DNA of 10,255 bases from Cudoniella acicularis (Eukaryota > Ascomycota > Leotiomycetes > Helotiales > Helotiaceae). Below the pieces are notes generated by a model. It had not been told where the DNA came from. It ran no database searches and was given only the letters and a program-made list of their open reading frames with translations. The stretch covers positions 1-10,255 of the forward strand of contig JAAMPI010001819.1 in the NCBI GenBank assembly GCA_013054445.1. The letters are read 5' to 3'. Below, one piece after another: positions 1 through 8,045 of the stretch (its first letter is position 1; each line of letters opens with the position of its first letter). The translations under genes and the position numbers were made by a program.

Positions 1-653
1 CGAGCAATAAAATCCAGGAATTAAGAGGAGGGTATGAGGAAGTAATAGAACAAGGAATCGAATCAACATCGCTTCGAAGGTGAATCGACAAGTATGAAGG
101 GGTGAGCAACGTGGTGAGTTGAAGTCGCCATACGTACGTTCTGTTGTGGTTGTGTTGAGTGTCGATTTCGAGAGGTCAGGTCAGTGCGGATGGCTATCAT
201 GACAAGACGTGAATCGTAAGGAAATTGTTGTCGAATCTGTATTCGGCGATCATGAATATCTTCATTTGCGATCGTTTTCGTATGTGTAATTTGTTGATGT
301 TGTATTAGGCATTGGTGCCATCAAAAGAGTGTGGTCCAGGATGCCCGATCCAAGAAAGGGTAAAAGCAATCAATTCTTGCCCAACAAGCAAGAACCGAGA
401 TGATGAAAGAAGTGCTACTAACTCAAAATCTATGCCGATGCAATATGCATGCCAAGACGCCTGAGCAAATGAAATATGATTGCCGCCGATCGATCTCTCG
501 AAGATGAAGCGATGACAAACAAGCCAATGCTTCGAAGGCGAAAGTCGAGGAAACGCTTACAGGTCAGGTAACAGACCCGCCGCACAATAAATGGTATGTC
601 GAAGGAAACCAAACTCCAAAGAAAACCCAAAAACGCCCAGCAATGCAAACTTA
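1..653. other. Left flank, no supported gene
   Basis: No open frame here looks like a conserved protein. The part next to 653 is the 3' flank of the cdc25 gene on the minus strand; the 72-codon minus frame at 430-648 lies in that flank and resembles nothing I know. On the minus strand, 1-180 reads as a pyrimidine- and CA-rich leader with an ATG at 131-129 that opens only 22 codons (stop at 65-63). A GTACGT, a good fungal 5' splice site, lies immediately upstream of that ATG (minus strand, about 138-133). A minus-strand gene starting here and continuing past the left edge is therefore possible but not shown. Confidence 0.6.
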
Positions 654-2490
654 TTAGTATGATACCATACGTCGAGCTTGTCCACGGTCATAATTTAGCA
701 TCGGTGACGTCGTCATTCCCATCATTATTAGATCTCCACCAACTGTCCTGGATCGAGCTGGTGCTGTCGGGCTGTCATCCATCTGTCCATGTTGTCCAAA
801 TGCAAAGGTATGTGCTCGACCAAGTTTTGACCTATTTTGGCGTAGCTTGCCCATCTCCCGCTCGCAGGTGTAGGCATGTTCTTTGTCATCCATCTCAACA
901 TAATTCTGGGGGAAGCATCGTCCTCGGTGTTCAGCAAAGAAGGCACTGTATCCACCGTCGAGGATATAAACCTCGGGGTAGGTGAGTTTCGGATAGTGTT
1001 CCGCATTAGTAGCGCGATCTTGCTTTCGGACGTGACGGGCCATTATAGGTGCGCGATGTGCAGAGTATTCGCAGTGAAATATTAGTAATGTTTTGCCAGG
1101 AAGACTTGCTTCGAAGAGTTGGCCTGTTAGTAGTTCCTTGTCGTTGTAATTGACCGCACCGTCGATGTGACCACCGTCAAACTCGTACTCAAAACGACAA
1201 TCTATGATCATACGTTGGTCGAAGTTACCATCGAACTTTCCGTCCAATATCTCCAAAAGGGTTTCCTTCGTGATTCTAGGAATGCTATCTGGTTGACCTT
1301 CTTGGAAGAAATGAGGGAGAATGGGTTGGTGAAGCTCGTCGACATCCATGACTGTATGGAGAGCAGACGATACATTTTCTTCTTTCTTCCCTTTCATGAC
1401 ATCGCCAGGATGCTCGAACATGCTCAAGGATCGGCGAAATTGTTTTCGAGGCCTGATTAAGGGGTTAGAGGGCCTTCTGGTGTGGCTGCCGATCGGGGAA
1501 CCATTTCGTAATGAATTTCCATTAACACTTCCAAAAGGTCTGTTCGCTCTAGGAGGTCCCATGATTGACACAGACGGACTGTTCGCGGATTGGGGTCGGC
1601 GTTCCTGTGGTGGTGACTCCATGAAACACTCTCCTAGTGACATTGATGTCGTCGTTGACAATTTACTGCTTCCAGCACCGAAGCGGAAGGGAGGCAATTG
1701 GTTATCGGGATTCCTAGAGGGAAGGGAATTTGTCGAAAAGCCTTTGGCTCGTGTCAGGGATGGTCGAAGTAATATAGATTTTCTTCGCCTAGGGGAATCA
1801 GTAAAAGTCGTGATTGGAATGTGCAATTTAGCTTACTCTGCACCATTAGTAGGTCTCGGCGCCTCCAAAAATGCCGGCCTGGGCGGCGACGATGGTATTA
1901 CGATCTCATTTGGTGTGGTGTCTGGGGTGTGTCCTGGTGTTGGAGATTGAATTTCTATTTGGGCAAAGTATGGTTGTTTATGTGGGAGCGGAGAGATATC
2001 CATTCGCTCGTTCAATGGCCCTGGTGAGGAAGATGGCAGAGGAGGTGTAGTAACACAATCTGGATCCCTGTTAACATCTCTCTGTCATCTGCTAGTGTGC
2101 CAATCTTTACCTCGACCATCAATTGTACCAAATAAATTCGAGGTAAAGAGCGATCGTCGTGGGGTAGGTAATTGAGGGCTGGAATATGTTAGTGAAGTCT
2201 ACAAGTAGTGCAGAGAGTAGAATTTCGTACCTCATATCGATGTGGAAGTTCTGTGAAAGATCTGCCGCCAGACTAGCTGTGGGAGAAGACCCACGAACTT
2301 GTTTCATAGCAAAATAATCGGGTTTGCTCGATCTCTTCATGCTGAGATCCCGAAAATCAAAGGCTCCTGGACCAAATGCACCAGCTCCAGACAGGTGTGC
2401 ATGGGGATGCGAGGTATACATCTCGTTACGGCCCCACCCATGCATGAACGAGGGAGGCTGCATGGCAGCAAGTGGCGATGATGCCTCCAT
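654..2490 (-). CDS. nimT/cdc25: M-phase inducer phosphatase Cdc25/NimT, three exons, complete
   Basis: This dual-specificity phosphatase removes inhibitory phosphates (Thr14/Tyr15 in the human enzyme numbering) from the mitotic CDK to drive G2/M entry. Model: exons 2490-2231, 2067-1837 and 1788-654, total 1626 nt, 541 aa; both junctions are phase 2 and keep the frame. Visible: a fungal NimT-like N terminus (MEASSPLAAMQPPS), a Ser/Pro-rich regulatory region with TTPPLPSSSPGP and MDISPLPHK (about residues 93-117, candidate CDK sites), RRSLSMFEHPGDV at about 282-294, then the rhodanese-fold catalytic domain at about 330-465. The domain includes IDCRFEYEF and the loop HCEYSAHRAP, which has the CX5R signature (Cys403, Arg409). 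The length is close to that of Aspergillus NimT as I remember it. The start at 2490 is chosen by N-terminal similarity; the frame stays open upstream but has no ATG. No damage is seen. Confidence 0.96.
1789..1836 (-). other. cdc25 intron 2 (48 nt)
   Basis: The donor is GCAGA|GTAAGC and the acceptor CCCCTAG|GCGAAG, with TTTACTGATT as a plausible branch site about 10 nt before the acceptor. Without splicing, the upstream frame stops at TAA 1835-1833. Splicing restores a Glu codon and joins into RRKS of exon 3. Size and signals are typical of ascomycete introns. Confidence 0.93.
2068..2230 (-). other. cdc25 intron 1 (163 nt)
   Basis: The donor reads ATGAG|GTACGA and the acceptor GTTAACAG|GGATCC on the minus strand. 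The acceptor must lie downstream of an in-frame TGA at 2087-2085. The CAG at 2084-2082 gives the wrong phase, so 2068 is the only suitable AG. Joining gives Met-Arg-Asp-Pro followed by the conserved Thr/Pro/Ser-rich segment. Confidence 0.85.
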
Positions 2491-2739
2491 AATGATGTCG
2501 AGAGCGAGGGAGATTCTGCTGCTCGGAGGACGTCTTTGTACAATTAATTGAGTCGAGACGAAAGTGATTCCGCTGCAGGAAATTCGTTTCGAGGGATGAC
2601 AATTGTATGACTTGGACGAGGCTCCGGGATTGTTCCTGTAACGGCGACAATGGCAATTGGCAAGATCCAAAGGTCGTCGCTGTACGCCTGAACAGAGCAA
2701 CCGCTCGCAATCAGTGCGCTGAGGTTGGTGAGAGAGCTA

Positions 2740-2871
2740 CTAAAATGCCGTCGACATCGAGGCTCTTCGTGATCGGCGGTCTCCAGGTATGCGGGCGAAG
2801 GCGCCGAGAGCGAGTGTGGCTTATCCGGTGGTTAGTGGAGGGGCTATTGGATCAGGATGCACTATGTACAT
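2740..2871 (-). promoter_or_regulatory. Two upstream ORFs in the probable cdc25 leader
   Basis: On the minus strand, ATG at 2871 opens 16 codons (MYIVHPDPIAPPLTTG, stop TAA at 2823-2821) and ATG at 2757 opens five codons (MSTAF, stop TAG at 2742-2740). No other ATG occurs between 2740 and the main start at 2490. If transcription starts in the CT-rich tract just upstream, both would sit in the 5' leader and could lower or tune Cdc25 synthesis. The transcription start is not known, so this role is inference. Confidence 0.45.
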
Positions 2872-2899
2872 ACGAAAGGCTGTGGGGCGGGCCTTTCGA

Positions 2900-3010
2900 G
2901 ATGTTTGAGCTCCGTCGAGGGCGGACGAGAGAGGATGAAGCTCGAGAGGAGGAGGTGAGGATGGAAGGGAGAGCAAAAGTAAGATGGGTTTTGGGCTGGA
3001 GAAGTAGATT
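2900..3010 (-). promoter_or_regulatory. CT-rich core promoter tract of cdc25
   Basis: Read on the minus strand this stretch is a long pyrimidine run with few interruptions (CTCC, TCTC and CTTT blocks). Such tracts commonly sit just upstream of transcription starts in filamentous ascomycetes. It is 410-520 nt upstream of the cdc25 ATG, implying a leader of roughly 400 nt if used. No TATA box was noted. Confidence 0.45.
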
Positions 3011-3115
3011 TCGGCTGGTGAGGGTGGATCCGTGAGTTGTTGTCAGGGCAAAGAAGGTGCTGCAGCAACTTTGCCGCGAGCGAGGATACAGCGGGTTGGC
3101 AACTGGGTTGCTCGC

Positions 3116-3131
3116 AGCTGCACAGCTGCAC
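3116..3131. repeat. 8-bp tandem repeat AGCTGCAC x2
   Basis: Two perfect copies of AGCTGCAC, followed by a partial third (AGCG). It is one of several tandem repeats with an 8-bp period in this intergenic region. Confidence 0.8.
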
Positions 3132-3149
3132 AGCGTGCTTCACTGCTCA

Positions 3150-3167
3150 CACTACTAACACTACTAA
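3150..3167. repeat. 9-bp tandem repeat CACTACTAA x2
   Basis: Two perfect copies of CACTACTAA followed by CAG. On the plus strand this creates two TACTAAC words, which match the optimal yeast-type branch site, followed at once by CAG. No intron or exon is identified around it, so it may be chance from the repeat. Confidence 0.75.
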
Positions 3168-3341
3168 CAGCAGGTCGCCTCCCTGGCCGTTTTAGCTTCG
3201 TTTATTCTGAAGCAGCGGGGGGGGGGATATGGCCCTGAAAATCAGTGGGAGACCAGCAACGACCTCTGAAAAGTGAGCGCGTCTGTCTTTTCCCTGCCAA
3301 CCGCCGTCCCAGCCAACAGGGAGCCAGCATTCGGCAACCAA

Positions 3342-3381
3342 GACAAACGGGGACAAACGGGGACAGACGGGGACAAACAGG
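3342..3381. repeat. 10-bp tandem repeat GACAAACGGG x4
   Basis: Four tandem copies: two perfect, one with GACAGACGGG, one with GACAAACAGG. The two variants each differ by one base, as expected from slippage followed by point mutation. Confidence 0.9.
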
Positions 3382-4052
3382 GCCTGGAGAGAGCAGACAG
3401 GCCCTTGCTGCAGCGGTTCAATTTTGTGGAGTTGAGGGCGAGGGTGAGGGTGTTGGATATGCTGGACGGAGCAAGGCAGGCTGCGAGGCGAGCTTCAAAG
3501 AGAAAATTCTCGAGAGTCTGCGAGGACGGGCAGCCTTCATCTGGTGCGGTGCTTCTAGATTCTGAGAGTTCATCATCCTTCTAGCACATGGAAGGCGCCA
3601 TTGAGCTTCCACAAAAGCAAACATCAGATGGCAGCCGTGTCGATTGTGACACACAGATTCTTGTCCACAGCCAGGGCAAATCCCGATGGGCAAAGAGCAG
3701 AGGCACAGAATTCTCGATTCTGGTGCGGCATCCGAGCAGCGCACGCTCTCAGACCTTCGGAGGTTTTGCGGTTGCTATTGACAAGGCTGCTCCATATAGA
3801 TGTTCATGAGCAGTTCCTTGCTGGCTGTTAGAACCAGCATACTTCTCGGAACTCAACATGACGAGGTTTTTCGTAGACAATTCCATGGACATCTTCTGTG
3901 CTCTGCATCAATCATGGCTCTTGATGTGCAAGGCATACGGGCAGGATGTCCAAAATCAGGCTCTGAGCACTAGGTTTACGCGATGTCAATATTTACAACG
4001 CGTCTCCCTCGGTGCCCTCACAGAATCGATTGCATCAGCCCCTCACCGCTAG

Positions 4053-4076
4053 AAAATCAGAAAATCAGAAAATCAG
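4053..4076. repeat. 8-bp tandem repeat AAAATCAG x3
   Basis: Three perfect copies of AAAATCAG, followed by AAATAC, which breaks the pattern. Confidence 0.9.
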
Positions 4077-4453
4077 AAATACCTCAATCTCCACAGCGCT
4101 TCACACCACAAATGGAAGCTCTCTAGCTGTGTTCGGAGAATTGAAATCCTGCTGGGAAAACTGCTCTCCCCAATCGCAGCGCCGCAAGGCCCCATTCGAT
4201 GAGTTTGACGCCGCAACAATACCTGAGGTTGTATACGCGGGGACCCCCCTTCACAAATTCACGGCAGGATTCGATTGCCAGGCGCCGCCTTGAAATGTCC
4301 GGCTTAGACATGCCCCATTGCCCGTTGGCCAGGCCGTCAGCCTGTCCTCGGGCTCCTGGCCACTCTGCGCCCAGAGCATCAGGGTCGGCAACAGAGCTTT
4401 GGCGCCGTCGACTGTAGGCGCTGCGAATGCCTTCATGAGAGCAGTGCGAGCCG

Positions 4454-4485
4454 TGTTGGACTGTTGGACTGTTGGACTGTTGGAC
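4454..4485. repeat. 8-bp tandem repeat TGTTGGAC x4
   Basis: Four perfect copies of TGTTGGAC, followed by TG. The lack of any divergence suggests a young or actively slipping array. Confidence 0.92.
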
Positions 4486-4572
4486 TGCAGGACGTTGGTA
4501 GTGGAAGCAGCGTGTCTGGCCAACAACGGGAGACCGAGCGGAAATGCCGTGCAGAGCAGCAGAGGGGTATGC

Positions 4573-4604
4573 GTGAATGTGTGAATGCGTGAATACGTGA
4601 ATGC
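4573..4604. repeat. 8-bp tandem repeat GTGAATGC x4
   Basis: Four copies in a row: GTGAATGT, GTGAATGC, GTGAATAC, GTGAATGC. It lies only about 90 bp from the preceding 8-bp array at 4454-4485 but has an unrelated unit. Confidence 0.9.
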
Positions 4605-4929
4605 AAGTGGGGAGTTGGAACCAAGTACTCGCACCGCTGACCACTCAGAGGGAGAGTCAAGAGCCTCAGAGGGGTTCAGCCTGGCCAATTGCAGCCTCAG
4701 ACGGTATTACCGCGTCTCGAATTCAGCTCAGCCTCTTCAAGCTTCAATCTGCATGAGCACGTTCTGAGCATCCCTCCCCCCTCAGAAAGTCATTCAGAAT
4801 CATGAGCTACGAGAACATCAGACAACCGGCCTTACACCGTACAGAAAAGTGGAAAATTAGATGTCGCACAGGGAAGCCATCCGTCTCACCAGTTGGTGCC
4901 CGCCTTGTATGGTTATGCCTTATCTTCGT

Positions 4930-4955
4930 GGACAGGCTTGGATAGGCTTGGACAG
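4930..4955. repeat. 10-bp tandem repeat GGAYAGGCTT x2.6
   Basis: GGACAGGCTT, GGATAGGCTT, then a partial GGACAG. The two full copies differ by one C/T change. Confidence 0.8.
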
Positions 4956-4995
4956 CGACGAGCCGGCCCTGTTGGTACTCCAAATCCACGCGCCC

Positions 4996-5019
4996 GTCCA
5001 GGAGCAGGTCCAGGAACAA
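4996..5019. repeat. 12-bp tandem repeat GTCCAGGARCAR x2
   Basis: GTCCAGGAGCAG followed directly by GTCCAGGAACAA; two differences, both G to A. Confidence 0.75.
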
Positions 5020-5033
5020 GCTTCTTGCTCCCC

Positions 5034-5065
5034 TTCCCAAGTTCCCAAGTTCCCAAGTTCCCAAG
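5034..5065. repeat. 8-bp tandem repeat TTCCCAAG x4
   Basis: Four perfect copies of TTCCCAAG followed by the partial CTCCC. This is the third four-copy array with an 8-bp unit within about 600 bp. Confidence 0.92.
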
Positions 5066-5739
5066 CTCCCGATTCGGACAGCGGCCTCCCCTCTTCCTTT
5101 GCCTTTGGCCTTGCTGATCCTCATCCGTCCGAAACGCCTGACAGCAGCCAAGGAGAAGACCGGATGGTCTCTTCCCCAGCTTGGCAAGGCTTCGAAGAGC
5201 TTCCCACGGAAGAACCTTGACATCATCGTGCTCTCAGCTCTTCAAGAATTCTTCTCTTTTTTGCTCTCTGCTGAACCAACTTTTACGCGCCCAGCACAAC
5301 ACTACATGTTTGTTGACAGCGTCAGACTCAGGCGCGTTGGCCCAGCATGCAAATTATCTTGACTTTCATCATTTCCTAATTTATGACAGGTGGCCGCATG
5401 CCCGAGACCTTGGAAACTATTTCCAAAATAGCGGTTCTCGATATCTAAAAAAGAAAATCTACGGCCGGTATTCTTGCCAGCGCATTCCTGGATGTCAAGC
5501 GACTCAAGCCACTTCTGCTCTCAAATTACTTGCATCGGCCAATTGAACGCGCAAAAGACCTCTCAACCGACCTTCTACGGCGCGGCGGCCTCTTCAGCGC
5601 CTATTCTCCAACGGGAGCTGCTCGATCACGTTCCCGGATAAAAATACAGCTGTTTGAGAATCCTCCGGCTCAAAGCTTGCGTGCGCGACTTGAAGAGAGG
5701 TGGACGTGCCGACGCCAAGAGTAAACAAAAACCGCCACC

Positions 5740-5990
5740 ACAGCTCGTCTTCCTACACGAGGTCACGAGACCAGAGCGCCCTGCGTCAATCCTCCAACCG
5801 AGCAGCTTTGACCCCTCCACATCCTGACTTTCCTCCCTCAAATCTCCTGAATCCATGACCATTTCTTGAACCCCATCGCAAAACGAATCTCAAGTTCTCA
5901 GCCCAAAAAACCACAGAAAACTACATCTTTCTCGCGCTTCCTTATCGCGCATTTGAAGTCGTATGTGCTGAGAAGAGAGCAACCGTTGCT
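5740..5990 (+). promoter_or_regulatory. Leader-like, pyrimidine- and CA-rich stretch on the plus strand
   Basis: The stretch has few G on the plus strand, with CT blocks near 5810-5850 and 5925-5950 and CA/A-rich blocks between, resembling the promoter and 5' leader of a fungal gene. It ends at ATG 5991. Small upstream ATGs are present, one near 5855 opening only MTIS. The ORF it leads to is short, so the promoter may be orphaned or the gene model incomplete. Confidence 0.35.
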
Positions 5991-6173
5991 ATGTCGTCGA
6001 GTCATCAGCAAGTCGGCGTTATGCAATGCAATGCACATGCACATGCACATTCACATCAGCCCCCGCCGTTTCGAAGGCCTGCAAAGAAGCTACGGTGCAT
6101 CTTAACCCCGCCATTTCTGTCAATGCACGGAGTCGAAAAGAGGGTCTATCAGAGTCAGATCCATCTGAGTTGA
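5991..6173 (+). CDS. Short hypothetical ORF with His-Ala repeat, possibly a first exon or gene remnant
   Basis: Sixty residues starting MSSSHQQVG, then a His/Ala/Ser alternation (NAHAHAHSH) encoded by the 6-bp repeat at 6031-6054, then HQPPPFRRPAKKLR, a basic proline-containing segment. I do not recognise the protein and see no catalytic motif, signal peptide or membrane segment. The ATG follows a leader-like region, which is the main reason to list it. The same frame continues past the TGA at 6171-6173 as an open, hydrophilic stretch to TAG 6372-6374 (66 codons), so the ORF may be the 5' part of a spliced or decayed gene. No canonical GTANGT donor was found to bypass the stop. It may equally be non-coding. 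Confidence 0.22.
   Translation: MSSSHQQVGVMQCNAHAHAHSHQPPPFRRPAKKLRCILTPPFLSMHGVEKRVYQSQIHLS
6031..6054. repeat. 6-bp tandem repeat ATGCAC x4
   Basis: Three perfect copies of ATGCAC and a fourth, ATTCAC. In the frame of the ORF starting at 5991 it encodes alternating His and Ala/Ser. Confidence 0.85.
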
Positions 6174-6656
6174 CCGAAAGAGGACTTCAAACATCTGTTG
6201 GACGTGCACCACGGCATTAATTCTGGAGCTGTCGAGGAAGATTTCACCCCGCTTCGACAACGGGCGGCGATCAATCGGAAGACTCCAGTCGGCCATATTG
6301 AAACACCGACAACGGAGTTCACGAGGATTAACATTGCCAATCGGGAGGAGATCCATGAGTTTCGAGAAGTCTAGGAAGATGACCAAAAGATCCCTCAGCA
6401 TCCTGAAGGCTGAAAAAGCGTGATCTGATCCTTATGCTTCCCGATTCCCAGACAGTGGGAGCTCGTTAACAACCTCGGAATCTTGCCTGAGCATGAGAAG
6501 TTTCATGATGTCTTGTGGTTGAAGATTAAAGTGAATGACTTGTGATGAAGGCAGAATTGAGAGCGTTTCACAACAGCTGAGGAATCGTATCAAAAAGGTC
6601 TCCGTTTTGATATCTCGGCTTCTTTCATGTTCTTTGGCCATTTCAGAAACGAACAT
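6120..6656 (-). pseudogene. Unidentified minus-strand reading frame interrupted by one stop
   Basis: The frame runs from ATG 6656-6654 to TGA at 6122-6120, about 178 codons, with a single in-frame TAA at 6434-6432 after LPLSGNREA. The two halves (74 and 93 residues plus the 10 codons between) share one frame exactly. The first half is charged, then leucine-rich; the second contains FLDFSKLMDLLPIG and a Cys/Arg cluster (RELRCRCFN). I do not recognise a family. It lies on the same strand as, and downstream of, the 2EXR gene. A weak intron (GTCTGG to CCTTCAG, 51 nt) could remove the stop in frame, but the donor is poor. The complementary plus frame is also partly open, so strand and coding status are uncertain. 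Confidence 0.28.
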
Positions 6657-6979
6657 ATCTGCTCAGTCGTGACCATGGAGTTGCGAGTCACACTCAAAAT
6701 CAGATGCGATGATATCTCACAACCCCTGGTTCAGTGACCTTCCCGAAAATTATATGCCTACTGAGGAAGTCGAGGCCGAACACCAAACCAACCTCCACTG
6801 CTTCACCACTGCTTTCTGCCGATTGATTTTGAATTTTGGGTTACGACATCTTATAATCGGACCCAAAGAAAAGACTATGAAATTTGGAAGTATAACATTT
6901 CTGCAGTGCGATTGATGATATCTGTCTAAAATACAATCCAAGAGCTTCATCTAGTGCTTTCTATCCAGAGAGATGATTT
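6657..6979. other. Gene-poor spacer between minus-strand reading frames
   Basis: AT-richer spacer downstream of the 2EXR gene stop. Two short overlapping frames on opposite strands (68 codons plus, 66 minus) resemble nothing I know. It probably includes the 3' flank of the 2EXR locus. Confidence 0.5.
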
Positions 6980-8045
6980 TCAAGAAAATCGGGCTTCGAA
7001 TTCTGCGTCTGTCATCACCATTATTGTTGGGTTCTCCCACCAATTTGATACCTCAATTGGAAAGGTCGTGCCCGTTTCATACAAATCATTTTCATCTTTC
7101 TTGTAGCAAACACAACTTGCATATCTATGCAGCAAGGCAGAAAGGAAGTCCACAAACTCCTCAATATGCCATTTTGCTTGATCCGAATTCAAGCGCCAAG
7201 TCTTATGTGTGAATATCGGAGTCTCCGTTGTTATATTGCTAACAAATCGAGGCACTCCATTCACCCGTGGATTGACCAAGATGAGCTCTTCCAAGCTCGT
7301 AAAGTCCCATGACGTTGAAGGGAGAAATTCGTAGGGGCGAAAACGCTTTTGATAATCTTTCGAAAGATCTCCCTCTAGTTCCGAATCATAAATAGGATTC
7401 GGTAACAAGATTCCACTGATGGCAAGTGATTTTATGGTCGCCATACGTGCTCGTCACACCAGTTTTCCTCCTAGAGACATCATAATTCGAAAAGGGGGGA
7501 AACTCGACAAGCGCCTTGAAATTTGAAAAGAGAATCGTGTCTCGTTGTCCATTCATATAGAATAAGTAGACTTTTTGCTGCTCTGAATCCAACTCACGTC
7601 TCGTGCAGTAACTGACACAATGGATATCGCTAGCCTTCACCTTCATCGCCTCCCTGCAGGAATCATGGCAGGCCAAGAACAATGCAGGCGGACCCAAAAC
7701 GTTGACGATTTTGAAGATTTTTCTGCCTACTGCATAATCCGCTTCAAATTGTCTCATGTCCGAGGACTTCTCTTGGAACTCCTCCCGATGCGGGTTGACT
7801 TTGTAATCGGGGTCACGCAGTGTGCGTGGGAAATAGCGCCCATACTTTTTCGCGAAGTCAAGATGGATTTCTTGTGGGAAAGAAGCTGCAATCTTCCAAA
7901 TTTCGAACTGGAGTTCGGCGGGGAGCTCAGAGAATTTATGGAAGTCCTGAAGCTTCATGGGACTTTGTTGAATATGCGTCGTCTCTTGCTCTGGCGTGCC
8001 GGCTGAACGTGAGCTTGAGCTTGAACTTTCGTGGGTGGATGTCAT
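6980..8045 (-). pseudogene. 2EXR-domain protein gene with a one-base frame break
   Basis: From ATG 8045 the protein begins with a Ser-rich stretch, then FHKFSELPAELQFEIWKIA at about residues 35-53, the signature start of the fungal 2EXR domain (F-x-x-F-x-x-LP-x-E-L-x-x-x-IW). It continues with PPALFLACHDSCREAM, matching the second conserved block of the family. This frame stops at TGA 7388-7386 after 219 residues. The other frame, opening just after a TGA at 7456-7454, carries MATIKSLAISGILLP and continues to VMTDAEFEARFS and a stop at 6982-6980. Crossing frames between about 7456 and 7430 by dropping one base gives about 354 residues, a normal length for the family. No good intron fits: the only usable acceptor needs a non-consensus donor. 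It is therefore a frameshifted allele, a recent pseudogene or a sequencing error. 2EXR proteins have no firmly established biochemical role. Confidence 0.78.

Larger units (their letters stand above)
3011..5740. other. Long gene-poor intergenic region rich in short tandem repeats
   Basis: Open frames here are short, overlap on several frames of both strands, and look like translations of GC-rich or repeated DNA rather than proteins. The largest are about 119-173 codons (4861-5220 plus, 4807-5226 minus, 4123-4644 minus). The region contains a run of ten G at 3217-3226 and a series of short perfect or near-perfect tandem repeats, listed separately. It could hold promoter elements of cdc25, non-coding transcripts or decayed sequence. 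I recognise no transposon, tRNA or rRNA. Confidence 0.6.

Noticed and set aside
1348..1950. Plus-strand open frame of 200 codons
   Set aside because: Antisense shadow of cdc25 exons 2 and 3 and the intron between them.
2119..2229. Extension of the cdc25 first exon past 2231
   Set aside because: The frame stays open to 2119, but the residues after HIDMR do not resemble the family, while splicing at 2230/2068 restores the conserved region in phase.
2491..2700. N-terminal extension of Cdc25 upstream of 2490
   Set aside because: The frame is open but has no ATG, and MEASSPLAAMQPPS matches the known start of fungal NimT proteins.
4053..4604. CRISPR-like array
   Set aside because: The repeats are direct short tandems without spacers, with different units; not a CRISPR structure, and the genome appears fungal.
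4123..4644. Minus-strand open frame of 173 codons
   Set aside because: It translates the TGTTGGAC and GTGAATGC arrays (SNSPTVQ, HVFTHSHIHA) and overlaps open frames in other phases on both strands. No protein-like features.
4807..5226. Open frames of 119 (plus) and 139 (minus) codons over the same DNA
   Set aside because: Both include translated tandem repeats (VQEQVQEQ, PKFPSSQ), neither resembles a protein family, and neither has clear introns or a leader. Openness on both strands fits GC-rich repeat DNA.
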